A stretch of 64,000 bases of DNA, taken from positions 394,629-458,628 of the forward strand of contig NZ_QMDX01000001.1 in NCBI RefSeq assembly GCF_007421925.1. Direction: 5' to 3'. Source of the DNA: Haloglomus irregulare (GTDB lineage Archaea > Halobacteriota > Halobacteria > Halobacteriales > Haloarculaceae). The translations under genes and the position numbers were made by a program. Shown piece by piece: positions 48,578 through 56,959 of this stretch; position 1 is the stretch's first letter, and each line of letters starts with the position of its first letter. Below the pieces are notes generated by a model. The model saw only the letters and a program-made list of their open reading frames with translations. It was not told the DNA's origin and did no database searches.

Positions 48578-48589
48578 CAACCTGGCTTG
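48578..48589. promoter_or_regulatory. Candidate cob operator CAA-CCTGGC-TTG upstream of cbtB
   Basis: Sits 24-35 bp before the cbtB ATG, within TTTTACAA...TTGTCC. The nearby TTGCAA (48595-48600) is a further palindromic hexamer. Suggests cbtBA has its own regulated promoter in addition to chlID readthrough. Confidence 0.5.
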
Positions 48590-48612
48590 TCCTGTTGCAA
48601 GTGTAGTTTCCA

Positions 48613-48819
48613 ATGTCGCAGTCAGCCCCGCCCGCCTCGCGGGCATCGACCGTCCAGGACCGGATCGCCGCCGCTCGAACCTCGCTGACCGCCACGCAGC
48701 TGGCCATCGGGACCGCGCTGGTCGCCGGGCTCCTCGTCCTGCTGGTGTTCGCGGGCGAGCCGGCCGTCCACGAGTCGCTCCACGACGCGCGCCACGCTGC
48801 CGGTATCGTCTGTCACTGA
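48613..48819 (+). CDS. cbtB: Cobalt transporter accessory subunit CbtB
   Basis: A 68-residue membrane protein: one transmembrane helix (LAIGTALVAGLLVLLVF, about residues 30-46) and a metal-binding tail HESLHDARH...CH at residues 53-68, the hallmark of CbtB. It acts with CbtA in cobalt uptake. The stop overlaps the cbtA ATG by one base (TGATG). Confidence 0.9.
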   Translation: MSQSAPPASRASTVQDRIAAARTSLTATQLAIGTALVAGLLVLLVFAGEPAVHESLHDARHAAGIVCH

Positions 48820-49571
48820 TGCTCGCCGCGTACGCGCTCCGCGGGCTGAAGGCCGGCCTCGTCGCGGGGCTCACGTTCGGCCTGTTCGTCGTCCTCGTCG
48901 CGTCGCCGCTGGTCGCCGTCGCGGAGGAGCGTGCCGGCCACCACGACACGGGCGGGGAGCACGGCGACGAGCACGCGGCCCACGTCGCCGTCGGGCCGGC
49001 CGAACTGCCGGCGTCGGCGCTGTCGACCGTCACGAACCTCCTCGGTGGCGTCGGCTGGGGTGTCCTACTCGGCGTCGGCTTCGGCGTCGCGTACTACCTG
49101 CTGGAGCCTGCCATCCCGGGGGCGGGCGACAGCTCGATCCTTCTGCTCGGTGCGGCCGGGCTGGTGACGGTGTCGGGCGCGCCCTGGCTCGCGGTGCCCC
49201 CGCAGCCGCCGGGCGTCGAGGGGGCGCCGCTCGAGGCGCGCGGCCTCTGGTACGGCGCCGCGCTGCTGGCGGGGGCCGCGGCCTGTCTCCTCGGCGGCGC
49301 CCTCTACGGTCGGTTGGCGGACGCCGGTCGCGACCGGCGGGTTGCCGTCGCCGTGGCCGCGCTGCCGCTCGCGGCGCTGCTCGCTCTGCCGGTCGTCGCC
49401 CCCGCCGTCGGCGGCTCGGGCCCGCTGGTCGCGGCCTACCGGGGTGTCGTCCTCAGCGGGCAGGTCGGCCTGTGGCTCGTCCTGACGACGGTCTTCGCCC
49501 GGCTCCACCGCCGGGGGCTCGACCGCGACGCGACCGTCACCGCCGGCCCGACGGTCGCGCCGAGCGACTGA
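48819..49571 (+). CDS. cbtA: Cobalt transporter subunit CbtA
   Basis: A 250-residue membrane protein with about six helices. It starts MLAAYALRGLKAGLVAGLTF, and a His-rich extracytoplasmic loop GHHDTGGEHGDEHAAH sits near residues 46-61. CbtA/CbtB are predicted cobalt transporters linked in many genomes to B12 regulation and biosynthesis. It supplies the metal for CbiX and CobN encoded alongside. Converges with the propeller gene. Confidence 0.88.
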   Translation: MLAAYALRGLKAGLVAGLTFGLFVVLVASPLVAVAEERAGHHDTGGEHGDEHAAHVAVGPAELPASALSTVTNLLGGVGWGVLLGVGFGVAYYLLEPAIPGAGDSSILLLGAAGLVTVSGAPWLAVPPQPPGVEGAPLEARGLWYGAALLAGAAACLLGGALYGRLADAGRDRRVAVAVAALPLAALLALPVVAPAVGGSGPLVAAYRGVVLSGQVGLWLVLTTVFARLHRRGLDRDATVTAGPTVAPSD

Positions 49572-49646
49572 TCACGGGCGAAGCTCACCCGTACTTTCCT
49601 CACGAATCTCTCCCGTCGAACGGCCCGAACATCGGGAATCGGACGG

Positions 49647-50954
49647 CTACGCCTCGAACAGATGCAGCCGGTAGGCGCCGTGTTCGACGCCCTCGTCGTG
49701 GTAGACGACCGGCTCCTCGACCGCCGCGACCAGCCCGTCGGCGGTCGCCGCACAGGTGGCGATACCGTCCGTCGTCCTGGCCCCGGTCGGACCCTCGGCG
49801 AGGGCGACCTGCTGGACCGCGTGGGTCGTCGCGTCCCGGTCGCGGAAGTGCTGGGAGGCAGGGACCGCAACGTGGGTCCCGTCGGTTCCGATGCCGGTCG
49901 CGAAGCCGCCGACGGAGGCCGTCCATCGCTCCGTTCCGTCGGGGTCGACCCCGACGGCGGTGTGCTCGCGGGGATGACGCGCGGCGGTCTCGCGGCCGTC
50001 CTCTGGGTACGTGTTGCCGGTGACGAGGAGCGCCCCCATCGCGGTCGCGTGGACGTGGTTCGGGTACGCGTAGACGGTGTCGCTTCCGCCCTCGACCGCC
50101 CGCTCGACGGGCCGCGCGAGGTCGAGCCGCCAGCGCACGTCGCCCTCCCGGCCCAGCGCGTACCCCCGGTAGTCGGCGTGGCTCGCCAGCACCGGCCCGT
50201 CGGGGGTCAACGAGACGTCGCCGACGCGCCGCTGCCCGGGTGGTCCGGCCATCGCGTCGGCGGGGTCCCAGCGCAGGCGCTCGGTGCCGTCGGCCGCCTC
50301 GAGGACGACGAGGCCGTCGTCGTGCGCCTCGGGGTCGGGACAGCGGTTGTAGGCGACGGCCACGCGCCCCCCGGCCGCGTCGACGGCGATGGGCGAGGCG
50401 GCGGCGGCCTGGCGCCACGCGACCGTACCGTCCGGGGTGAACGCGTAGACGACGCTCTCGAACTGCCGCGGCGAGGGCTCCCCGGTACGCTCGTACCGCC
50501 GGACGGCGACGAACGCGCGGGGCTCGCCGTCGACGGTCGTCGTGGCCGCGCTCACGACGAACGGGAGGTAGAACCGCGACTCCCGCTGTGGGGCGCCGAC
50601 GTCGGTGGCGGCCTCGTGGCGCCACCGGGGGTCGCCCGTCGCAGTGTCGTGGTAGCGCACCGTCCCGGCGGCACCGCGCTCACCGGCGAGCACGCCGTTG
50701 CCGAACGGCACGAGGGTGACGACGCTACCCGCCATCTCGGGCACGTGGCGCCAGCGCTCGTCGCCGTCCGGTCCGACCGCGACCAGCGAGCCGTCCGCGA
50801 GCCCCGCGACCGCCAGCGGGCCGTCGGCACCGTCGACGAGCGCGACGGCCGACCGCCGGCCGGCGTGACGCGAGCGTGCGGGGTCGACCTCGGCAAGCGG
50901 AACGGTCGCGGTCGGTGTGAGGTCGTCGTCGACCGTGGGGTCAGTCGTCGTCAT
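49647..50954 (-). CDS. PQQ-like beta-propeller protein of the cobalamin operon
   Basis: A 435-residue soluble protein without signal peptide. Repeating blades show alternating short strands and Trp-containing turns (GSLVAVGPDGDERWRHVPEM, TGDPRWRHEA, FTPDGTVAWRQAAAASPIAV, LGREGDVRWRLDLA, DPDGTERWTASVGG), the pattern of PQQ/BamB-like propellers. Its start overlaps the DUF3209 gene by 14 bases, so it is cotranscribed with the cob genes. No catalytic motif is visible; a protein-interaction or ligand-binding platform is the safest guess. Confidence 0.7.
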   Translation of the reverse strand: MTTTDPTVDDDLTPTATVPLAEVDPARSRHAGRRSAVALVDGADGPLAVAGLADGSLVAVGPDGDERWRHVPEMAGSVVTLVPFGNGVLAGERGAAGTVRYHDTATGDPRWRHEAATDVGAPQRESRFYLPFVVSAATTTVDGEPRAFVAVRRYERTGEPSPRQFESVVYAFTPDGTVAWRQAAAASPIAVDAAGGRVAVAYNRCPDPEAHDDGLVVLEAADGTERLRWDPADAMAGPPGQRRVGDVSLTPDGPVLASHADYRGYALGREGDVRWRLDLARPVERAVEGGSDTVYAYPNHVHATAMGALLVTGNTYPEDGRETAARHPREHTAVGVDPDGTERWTASVGGFATGIGTDGTHVAVPASQHFRDRDATTHAVQQVALAEGPTGARTTDGIATCAATADGLVAAVEEPVVYHDEGVEHGAYRLHLFEA

Positions 50955-51318
50955 CGACGGGGAACGCCTCGTGGAGCAGGTGATGCGCGTCGTCCATGCC
51001 CGCGAGGACGGACTCCCCCTGTGCGGTGAGCCGGCGGACCGCGCGCTCGGCGTCCCGGACCGCGACGAGCCGCCCGCGGAGGTAGTCGTACCGGTCCGTC
51101 GTTTCGTCCGCCGCGGCGACCTCCTCCTCCAAGTCGACCAGCGCGGCGTCGAGGTGGCGCTCGATCGCCGCGAGGTCGTCCGCCTCGGCGAGCGCGCCGA
51201 TGGGGCCCTCCAGATGCCCCTCGAGTTCCTTCTGGGCGTGCTCGCGGGCGCTCCGGTCGGTCGTGCCGAGGACGTTCATCAGGCCGAGTCGCAGGGCTTC
51301 GAGTTCGTGACAGGTCAT
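50941..51318 (-). CDS. DUF3209 protein
   Basis: 125 residues, almost all alpha-helical and acidic. MTCHELEALRLGLMNVLGTT at the N-terminus contains a Cys-His pair (C3, H4) and the C-terminus has MDDAHHLLHEAF. As I recall, DUF3209 occurs next to cbiX in haloarchaeal and some bacterial cobalamin loci. Metal handling is plausible but unshown. Between cbiX (38 bp) and the propeller gene. Confidence 0.78.
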   Translation of the reverse strand: MTCHELEALRLGLMNVLGTTDRSAREHAQKELEGHLEGPIGALAEADDLAAIERHLDAALVDLEEEVAAADETTDRYDYLRGRLVAVRDAERAVRRLTAQGESVLAGMDDAHHLLHEAFPVDDDD

Positions 51319-51355
51319 GGTTGTATCGTGACAGTGGGTCGGTGGGCGGGCGGTG

Positions 51356-52606
51356 CTACAGCGTGCCGTCGACGAGGTCGCTGACGATGCGGTCGCGGTC
51401 GAGGTGGTCGCCGACGACGCGCTCGGCGTCCTCGGGGTCGACATCACCGTACCAGACGCCGTCCGGGTAGACGGCGACGATGGGACCGTCGCCACAGCGC
51501 CCGAGACAGGAGGTGCGGGTGACACGCGCATCACAGGCGTCCGAGTCGCGGACGCCCTGGCGGAGCCGTTCGAGGACCGCCGGCGCGCCGTCCGCGGCGC
51601 AGGTCGTGTTCGTACAGACCGCGACGTGCTTGTCGGGATGGTCGTGGACGTGTGGGTCGTCGTCGACGTCCTCGCGGTCGGCGTGGGTCTCCAGATGGGT
51701 GAGCGCGCGCAGTTGGGCGCGGGCGCCGCCGACGTCCCGCTCGTAGCCGTCGAGTTCGACCTTGTACTTGCAGGTGTCACAGGACATCTCGACGCTGTCC
51801 GTGCGGGCGGCCTGCCAGCGGTCGCCCAGGGTGTCCAGCAGCCGGTCGTCGGTGCCCAGCGGGTCCCCCGCGGCGGCGTCGACGTACGGGTAGTCGGCGT
51901 CGAACTCGTCGGCGCCGTCACGGATGCGGCCCGTCAGCACGCCGTCGCCGAGCATGTACGGCAGCACGACGACCGCGTCCGGGCGCGATTTGGCCGTCCG
52001 GTGGAGCGTCTCGGAAAGCGTCGGCTCCGTGACGCCGATGAACGTGGGGTCGACGCGGGTGAACTCGCGGCCCTCGTGGAGCAGCCGCGCGAGCTTGTGC
52101 ACGTCGGCGTTGGCGTCCGGGTCCGAGGAGCCCCGCGCACAGAGCGCGACCGCCACGTCGTCGCAAGAGCGGTCCACGCCCAGTTCGGCCTCGACGGCGG
52201 CCGCGCGGTCGTCCAGCAGGTCCACCAGCGCCGGGTGGACGCCGAGATGCCCGCCGACGTGGAACGTCGCCTCGGGGTGGTCCGTGCGTGCCTGGTCGAC
52301 GGCCAGCGGCACGTCGTTCTTGACGTGGCTGGCGGCGAACAGCGACAGCTGGACGACCGTCACCTGCGAGACGCTGGGGACGAGGCCGCCGAGCGCCTCC
52401 GGGATGGCCGGCTCCGCGAGCTCGAGGAAGCCCGCGTCGACGGGAATGCCCAGCCGCTCCTCCAGCATCACGGCCAGCTCCCGGACCTGCTCGTTGGACT
52501 TCTCGCGGCGGGAGCCGTGGCCGACGAGGAGGATCGCCTCGTCGTCCAGCCGGTCCGGCAGCTCCGGGCTCTCCGTCGGACTCGGACCCGGCGGGGCGTC
52601 GCTCAT
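51356..52606 (-). CDS. cbiX: Sirohydrochlorin cobaltochelatase CbiX with C-terminal 2Fe-2S ferredoxin-like domain
   Basis: 416 residues. The first CbiX domain has GHGSR (His30) and inserts cobalt into sirohydrochlorin. The second starts VALCARGSSDPDANADV. Cys276 and Cys279 (SCDTCKYK) follow. A His-rich link HVHDHPDKH (319-327) leads to a thioredoxin-like 2Fe-2S domain with Cys331-x4-Cys336 and Cys367-x3-Cys371 (CLGRCGDGP). Such fusions are known in CbiX proteins of archaea. The His run may hold cobalt. Confidence 0.93.
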   Translation of the reverse strand: MSDAPPGPSPTESPELPDRLDDEAILLVGHGSRREKSNEQVRELAVMLEERLGIPVDAGFLELAEPAIPEALGGLVPSVSQVTVVQLSLFAASHVKNDVPLAVDQARTDHPEATFHVGGHLGVHPALVDLLDDRAAAVEAELGVDRSCDDVAVALCARGSSDPDANADVHKLARLLHEGREFTRVDPTFIGVTEPTLSETLHRTAKSRPDAVVVLPYMLGDGVLTGRIRDGADEFDADYPYVDAAAGDPLGTDDRLLDTLGDRWQAARTDSVEMSCDTCKYKVELDGYERDVGGARAQLRALTHLETHADREDVDDDPHVHDHPDKHVAVCTNTTCAADGAPAVLERLRQGVRDSDACDARVTRTSCLGRCGDGPIVAVYPDGVWYGDVDPEDAERVVGDHLDRDRIVSDLVDGTL

Positions 52607-52784
52607 GCCGGAACACCTCCTGTGGACGGTCGCCGTGGCACTCCCCTCGACCCGAACCGGGGGCTCTCGGGACGGCCTCGCCCGGGCAGGGTCGAGCGCG
52701 CGGCCCCTTCCGGTCCCACCCGACGTGGCCCGCGGCGATGGACGCATCTCCGTGCCGGAGCGGCGTGTCTCGGACGTGGCACGG

Positions 52785-53486
52785 TCAGTCACCCCCCGCG
52801 TTCGAGACGCTGGCGGCGCGCTCGATGCTCCGGAGCAGTTTCGTCCGGCGGTCGTCGGCGTAGAGGCCCGTCGCGTCGCTGCCCTCGTAGACCCACTCGC
52901 CGAAGGCGGCGGTGTCGGTGTCGGCGACGCCGAACCAGTAGCCGCCCGACGAGGTCTCGGAGAGCTCGTCGCTCCCGAAGCCGTGGTCGGCGAGCGCCTC
53001 CCGGACCCACTCCAGCAGCGGGCGGGCCTCGTGGACGAAGGAGACGCCCACGACGCCCTCGGACTCGCGGAAGCAGACGGTCCCCGCGGCTTCTATGAGT
53101 CCGCGCAGTAGCTGCCGGTCGTGGTCGGCCAGCGCGTCGAGCCGGTAGCCGCCGTCGGTCCCGTCGATGGGGAGACCGAACGCCGCGGCGGCGCGGTCGG
53201 CGGCCCCGCCGAACACCTTCACGGTGTACTCGTCCTCGACACGCGCGAGCGAGGCGTCGTGGGCGTACGGCCGCTCGACCGTGCGCTCGCCCGCGAGGCG
53301 GCCGTCGTCGCCAGCGATGGCCGCGAGCCGGCGGGCGACTGACTCCTCGGCGGCACGGACACGGACGCGCTCGCCCGTGAGGTCGCCGTCGCCGGCGACC
53401 CGGCCCCAGAAGTACGCCGTCTCGGGGTGGGCCGCGAGCAGGTCCCGTGGCGGGTCGTGGTCCCCGGCCGCGGGTGCGTCGCTCAT
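52785..53486 (-). CDS. LAGLIDADG-fold-like protein of the cobalamin operon
   Basis: 233 residues, called only a cobalamin operon protein in haloarchaeal annotation as I recall. Two segments align with LAGLIDADG motifs: residues 26-34 FWGRVAGDG and residues 127-135 LRGLIEAAG. Each is followed by strands and then a helix of the expected kind (RVRVRAAEESVARRLAAI and SFVHEARPLLEWVREALADH). Asp33 keeps the first catalytic acid; the second is Ala134, so nuclease activity is probably lost. The length suits a two-motif monomeric protein. It lies between ferredoxin and cbiX. A DNA-binding or regulatory role is inferred, by analogy with WhiA-type domesticated proteins. Confidence 0.6.
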   Translation of the reverse strand: MSDAPAAGDHDPPRDLLAAHPETAYFWGRVAGDGDLTGERVRVRAAEESVARRLAAIAGDDGRLAGERTVERPYAHDASLARVEDEYTVKVFGGAADRAAAAFGLPIDGTDGGYRLDALADHDRQLLRGLIEAAGTVCFRESEGVVGVSFVHEARPLLEWVREALADHGFGSDELSETSSGGYWFGVADTDTAAFGEWVYEGSDATGLYADDRRTKLLRSIERAASVSNAGGD

Positions 53487-53559
53487 CCGGATACCCCCGT
53501 AATCCGCGCGATTACCAGGATGTTCGCCGGAGTATCCGCGGAAGACCGATGTTCCTCGG

Positions 53560-53808
53560 TCATTCCTCCACCTCCACGGAGATCGCGCTCGGCGGGCAGG
53601 CCCGAGCGGCGCCCTCCGCGGCGTCGAGGCGGTCGTCCTCGAACGTCGCGGTGACGCGGTCGTCCGTCCGCTCGACCGACACGGCCTCCTCCGGGTCGAA
53701 GCCGGCGAGGCCGTCGTCGGCCTCCACCAGCCGGTCGTCCCGGACGAGGCAGGCGAAGATGCCGTCACAGGCCGTCTTGTCGACGGTGACGCGGTATCTG
53801 TCGGTCAT
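53560..53808 (-). CDS. Small ferredoxin-like protein
   Basis: 82 residues with three Cys: CDGIFAC (C14, C20) and a distal Cys in ARACPPSAISV. The C-x5-C...C-P pattern fits a single 3Fe-4S or incomplete 4Fe-4S cluster ferredoxin. It overlaps the cbiH stop (TGATG). It likely donates electrons to a step in the corrin pathway, such as ring reduction, where no CbiJ is seen. Confidence 0.8.
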   Translation of the reverse strand: MTDRYRVTVDKTACDGIFACLVRDDRLVEADDGLAGFDPEEAVSVERTDDRVTATFEDDRLDAAEGAARACPPSAISVEVEE

Positions 53809-54836
53809 CAGTAGTCGTACTTGGTCTCGTAGCCGCGGGGCGTGACCATCCGCCCGTCCTCGACGTACGTCTCCTCGTTGCCGACCAGCACCGTCGTCGT
53901 CATGTCGACGAGGTCCGTCTCGCCGAGCGCGTTCAGCTCCGAGAGCTCGACGATCTCCACCTGTTCGTCCTCGCGGCCGGCCCCGTGGACGACGCCGACG
54001 GGGACATCGTCGCTGCGGTGCTCCAGCAGGATGTCACAGCAGGTCTCCCAGTTCTCCCGGCGCTTGCGGCTCCACGGGTTGTAGACCGCGATGGTGAACC
54101 CCTCCGGCGCGACCGCGTGCAGCCGGGACTCGATCTCCTCCATCGGGGTGAGGTGGTCCGACAGCGACACCGTGACCGTGTCGTTGACGAGGGGGGCGCC
54201 CAGCCGCGCGGCACAGGACTGTGCCGCGGGGACGCCGGGGACGACCTCGAAGTCGACCGCCGAGGGTGTCGTGCCCTTCGACTCGACGATCTCCAGCGCG
54301 AGCCCGCCCAGCGCGTAGACGTTCGGGTCGCCGCTGCCGACGATGGCGACGTCGTTGCCCGCGAGTGCGCGGTCCACCGACTCCTCGGTGCGAGAGACCT
54401 CGCCGCACATCGGCGTGTCGTAGATGTCGTCGGCCTCCTCGACGATCTCGTCCGGCAGCAGGTCGATGTAGGTCGTGTAGCCGACGATATGCTCCGCTTC
54501 GAGGAGCGCCGCCCGCGCACGCTGGGTCATCCCCTCGGCGTGGCCCGGGCCGAGTCCGACGGCGATGAGCCGGCCGGGGTCGCCCTCGAAGTCCTCCGCC
54601 GTCGCGGCGACCTTCTCGTCGGTGGTTTCGCTCTTGGTCTTTGCACCACAGCCCGACGAACTCGACGCGTCGGAACTCGCGCCGCAGTCGCTGCTCGTGC
54701 TCTCCTCTGTCGTCGACGCGCCACACTTGCTCCCGGTCGACGCGTCGGTAGACGCCTCGCTCGCGCTCGTCGCGCCGCAGCTGCTCTCGGTCGTGCTCGA
54801 TGCCTCGGTCGTGGTGTCGGTGTTCTCGGTACTCAT
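53808..54836 (-). CDS. cbiH: Cobalt-precorrin-3 C17-methyltransferase with Cys-repeat N-terminal tail
   Basis: 342 residues. The catalytic part (about 88-342) has GLGPGHAEGMTQRARAAL, SGDPNVYALGG, VVPGVPAAQSCAA and YNPWSRKRRENWE, and performs C17 methylation with ring contraction. Residues 1-75 are a Ser/Thr-rich low-complexity tail with four Cys-Gly-Ala units at C20, C38, C51 and C63. I do not know this tail from characterised CbiH proteins. Starts two bases after the previous stop. Confidence 0.9.
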   Translation of the reverse strand: MSTENTDTTTEASSTTESSCGATSASEASTDASTGSKCGASTTEESTSSDCGASSDASSSSGCGAKTKSETTDEKVAATAEDFEGDPGRLIAVGLGPGHAEGMTQRARAALLEAEHIVGYTTYIDLLPDEIVEEADDIYDTPMCGEVSRTEESVDRALAGNDVAIVGSGDPNVYALGGLALEIVESKGTTPSAVDFEVVPGVPAAQSCAARLGAPLVNDTVTVSLSDHLTPMEEIESRLHAVAPEGFTIAVYNPWSRKRRENWETCCDILLEHRSDDVPVGVVHGAGREDEQVEIVELSELNALGETDLVDMTTTVLVGNEETYVEDGRMVTPRGYETKYDY

Positions 54837-54838
54837 TA

Positions 54839-55750
54839 TCAGAAGTCCTCCACGTCGCGCCCGCCGCGGGGCGTGACGAGGTAGTCGCGGTGGTCGTTGC
54901 TCCAGACCTCCGTCTCGTGGGTGCCGACGAGGATGGAGGTGCCCATCCCGCCGACCTCCTCGTCGTGCTCGTCGGCCTCGCCCAGCGTGGTGATGGTGAA
55001 CGTCTCGTCCTCCAGGTTGCGCCCGGCCTCGCCGCGCCCGGCGTCGTTGACGATGGCGACGGGCACGTCGTCGGCCCGCTCCTCCCGGAGGGTGTCGATG
55101 GCGCGCTCGTAGTCGCGCCAGCAGTTGTAGAGGACGACGACGAACCCCGAAATCGCGGCGGCCCGCAGCTTCTCCTCGATCTCCGCCCAGCCGCGCCACT
55201 TATCGGAGAGCGAGACGGTGCAGAAGTCGTTGGAGAGCGGCGCGCCGAGGTTGCCCGCCAGCCCCAGGGCCGCCGTGACGCCCGGAACGATTTCGATGGG
55301 CACGTCCGTCGCGCCCTCGGCCTCGGCCATCGTGAACACGAGGTCGCTCTTCCCGTACACGTTCGGGTCGCCGCCGGAGACGTGGGCCACGTCCTCGCCG
55401 CGGCGGACGCGCGCGAACGCCTCCTTCGCCAGTTCCACCTGCCGGCCCATCGAGGACCGGACCAGCTCGCCGGTCGAGCCGTCCGGCCGCTCGAAGACGC
55501 CGTCCCCGTCGACCCGGTCCTCGGGCGGCAGGGTGCCGTCCTTCCGGAGGAACTCCTGGTAGAGGTTGGAGGCGACCACGCAGTCCGCGGTCCGGATGAC
55601 GTCCCGGGCGCGCTGGGTCATCTCGTCGGGCAGGCCGGGCCCGATGCCGACGACGTACAGGGTGCCGTACTCGGACTCGGGGACGACCTCGCCGTCGAGG
55701 TCGAACTCCTCGGCGGCGTCGGCCGCGTCGCCCTCGGCGTCGGCGCTCAT
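54839..55750 (-). CDS. cbiH2: Second CbiH-type precorrin methyltransferase
   Basis: 303 residues: acidic head to about 28, then YVVGIGPGLPDEMTQRARDV, SGGDPNVYGKSDLV, IVPGVTAALGLAGNLGAPLS and YNCWRDYERAIDTL. It is a divergent paralogue of the next gene, carrying the same MTQRA opening. Haloarchaeal loci typically keep both; which performs C17 methylation and ring contraction is not known to me. Start overlaps the cbiG stop (ATGA). Confidence 0.88.
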   Translation of the reverse strand: MSADAEGDAADAAEEFDLDGEVVPESEYGTLYVVGIGPGLPDEMTQRARDVIRTADCVVASNLYQEFLRKDGTLPPEDRVDGDGVFERPDGSTGELVRSSMGRQVELAKEAFARVRRGEDVAHVSGGDPNVYGKSDLVFTMAEAEGATDVPIEIVPGVTAALGLAGNLGAPLSNDFCTVSLSDKWRGWAEIEEKLRAAAISGFVVVLYNCWRDYERAIDTLREERADDVPVAIVNDAGRGEAGRNLEDETFTITTLGEADEHDEEVGGMGTSILVGTHETEVWSNDHRDYLVTPRGGRDVEDF

Positions 55751-56739
55751 CGGCCGACCGCCACCGTGACGGCGTCCTCGTGGGAGCGCTTCTCGACGAG
55801 CAGGTCGTGCTCGCGGCCGCCGGCGATGGCCGACGACTCCGCGATGCCCGGCCAGCCGATGAGTTCGCGCGAGCGCGACGGGGTCGGCCCCTCGAACTCC
55901 TCCAGCGTCTCCTTCTCGAAGGAGACGACGCCGAGGTCGAGGTCCTCGGCCGCTTCGAGCAGGCCTTCCTCCTCGGCCTTCCGCGTGCCCGTCGCGACGA
56001 ACTCCACGTCGCTCAGGTCGTAGTCCGTCCCGTCGAGCGCCGCCGTCCAGGCCGCCTCGAACTGTTCGGCCTCGGCGCCCGCGACGCTGCCGGTCCCGAG
56101 GACGACACCGTCCTCCGAGTTCCGCTTCAGGACCGTCAGTTCGTCGTGGGCCAGCACCGCCGCCGGCCCGTCGAGCCGGGCGACGGGCCCGAGTTCCTCG
56201 TCCAGCACGGCGAGGTTCGTCGCGACCGTGCTATCCCCGTTGACGACGTGGGCGTCCAGTGCCTTCGCCTGCTCCTCGACGCCCTGCTTGCCGGCAGCCT
56301 CGCTCGCGGTGGTCATCGCGGGCACCGCGCCCATCGAGGCGAGGTCGTCGGCCACCTGGTTGGCCCCGTGGTGGCCGCCCGTCAGCGGGATGGCCCACGT
56401 CAGCGCCTCGTCGACCACGACGACCGCGGGGTCCTCCCACTTGTCGTCGAGCAGGCCGGCGGTCTTGCGCATCGCGATGCCGCTGGCCATCAGGCCGACG
56501 AAGCAGTCGTACTCCCCCCAGTGCTCGGCGAACACGTCGCCGTGATATTCGAGGAGGTCGATGGCCTCGTAGCGGTCGCCGATGCCCGCGCGGATTTCCT
56601 CGGCCACCTCCCACTTGCGCTCGAAGGCGACGATGGCGATCTCCTCGGCCACCTCGCCGTCGCTGTCCGGGGTCGAGCAGCCGTGCCCGGAGTCGTCGCT
56701 CGATTCGTCGGTCGTCCCGCTGTTGCTGTCCGTGCTCAT
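55747..56739 (-). CDS. cbiG: Cobalt-precorrin-5A hydrolase
   Basis: A 330-residue CbiG that opens the delta-lactone and releases acetaldehyde. CbiG_N is seen in EYDCFVGLMASGIAMRKTAG and WEDPAVVVVDEALTWAIPLTGGHHGANQVA. The C-terminal domain includes FVATGTRKAEEEGLLEAAED. The first 30 residues are Ser/Thr/Asp-rich with one Cys (HGCSTPDSD), echoing the cbiH tail. A 220-bp gap separates it from cbiF, the only wide gap in the first half of the operon. Confidence 0.92.
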   Translation of the reverse strand: MSTDSNSGTTDESSDDSGHGCSTPDSDGEVAEEIAIVAFERKWEVAEEIRAGIGDRYEAIDLLEYHGDVFAEHWGEYDCFVGLMASGIAMRKTAGLLDDKWEDPAVVVVDEALTWAIPLTGGHHGANQVADDLASMGAVPAMTTASEAAGKQGVEEQAKALDAHVVNGDSTVATNLAVLDEELGPVARLDGPAAVLAHDELTVLKRNSEDGVVLGTGSVAGAEAEQFEAAWTAALDGTDYDLSDVEFVATGTRKAEEEGLLEAAEDLDLGVVSFEKETLEEFEGPTPSRSRELIGWPGIAESSAIAGGREHDLLVEKRSHEDAVTVAVGR

Positions 56740-56959
56740 GTGGATATCGTACTCACCGTGGGTCCGCCCGCGCCGCTCGGTGCGCCACCCGCCCCGGGTG
56801 GGAATGGAAGGGGCCGCCGGCTCGACTCCCGCGGCTCGCTGCGCCCTTCCCTCGCTCCCTCCGGTCGCTCGGTGCAGTGCTTGCGTCGCCGGGGTTCGTC
56901 GAGCCGGCGGGGGCTTCCGGAGCAGTCCCGTCGCTGGTTCCGCAGTCCGAGCCGGTTCA
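56740..56959 (-). other. Spacer between cbiF and cbiG
   Basis: 220 bp, GC-rich, with CTCGCTCCCTCCGGTCGCTCGG-type filler often found between haloarchaeal genes. No promoter of the AT-rich kind and no gene is seen, so readthrough from cbiF is assumed. Confidence 0.4.
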
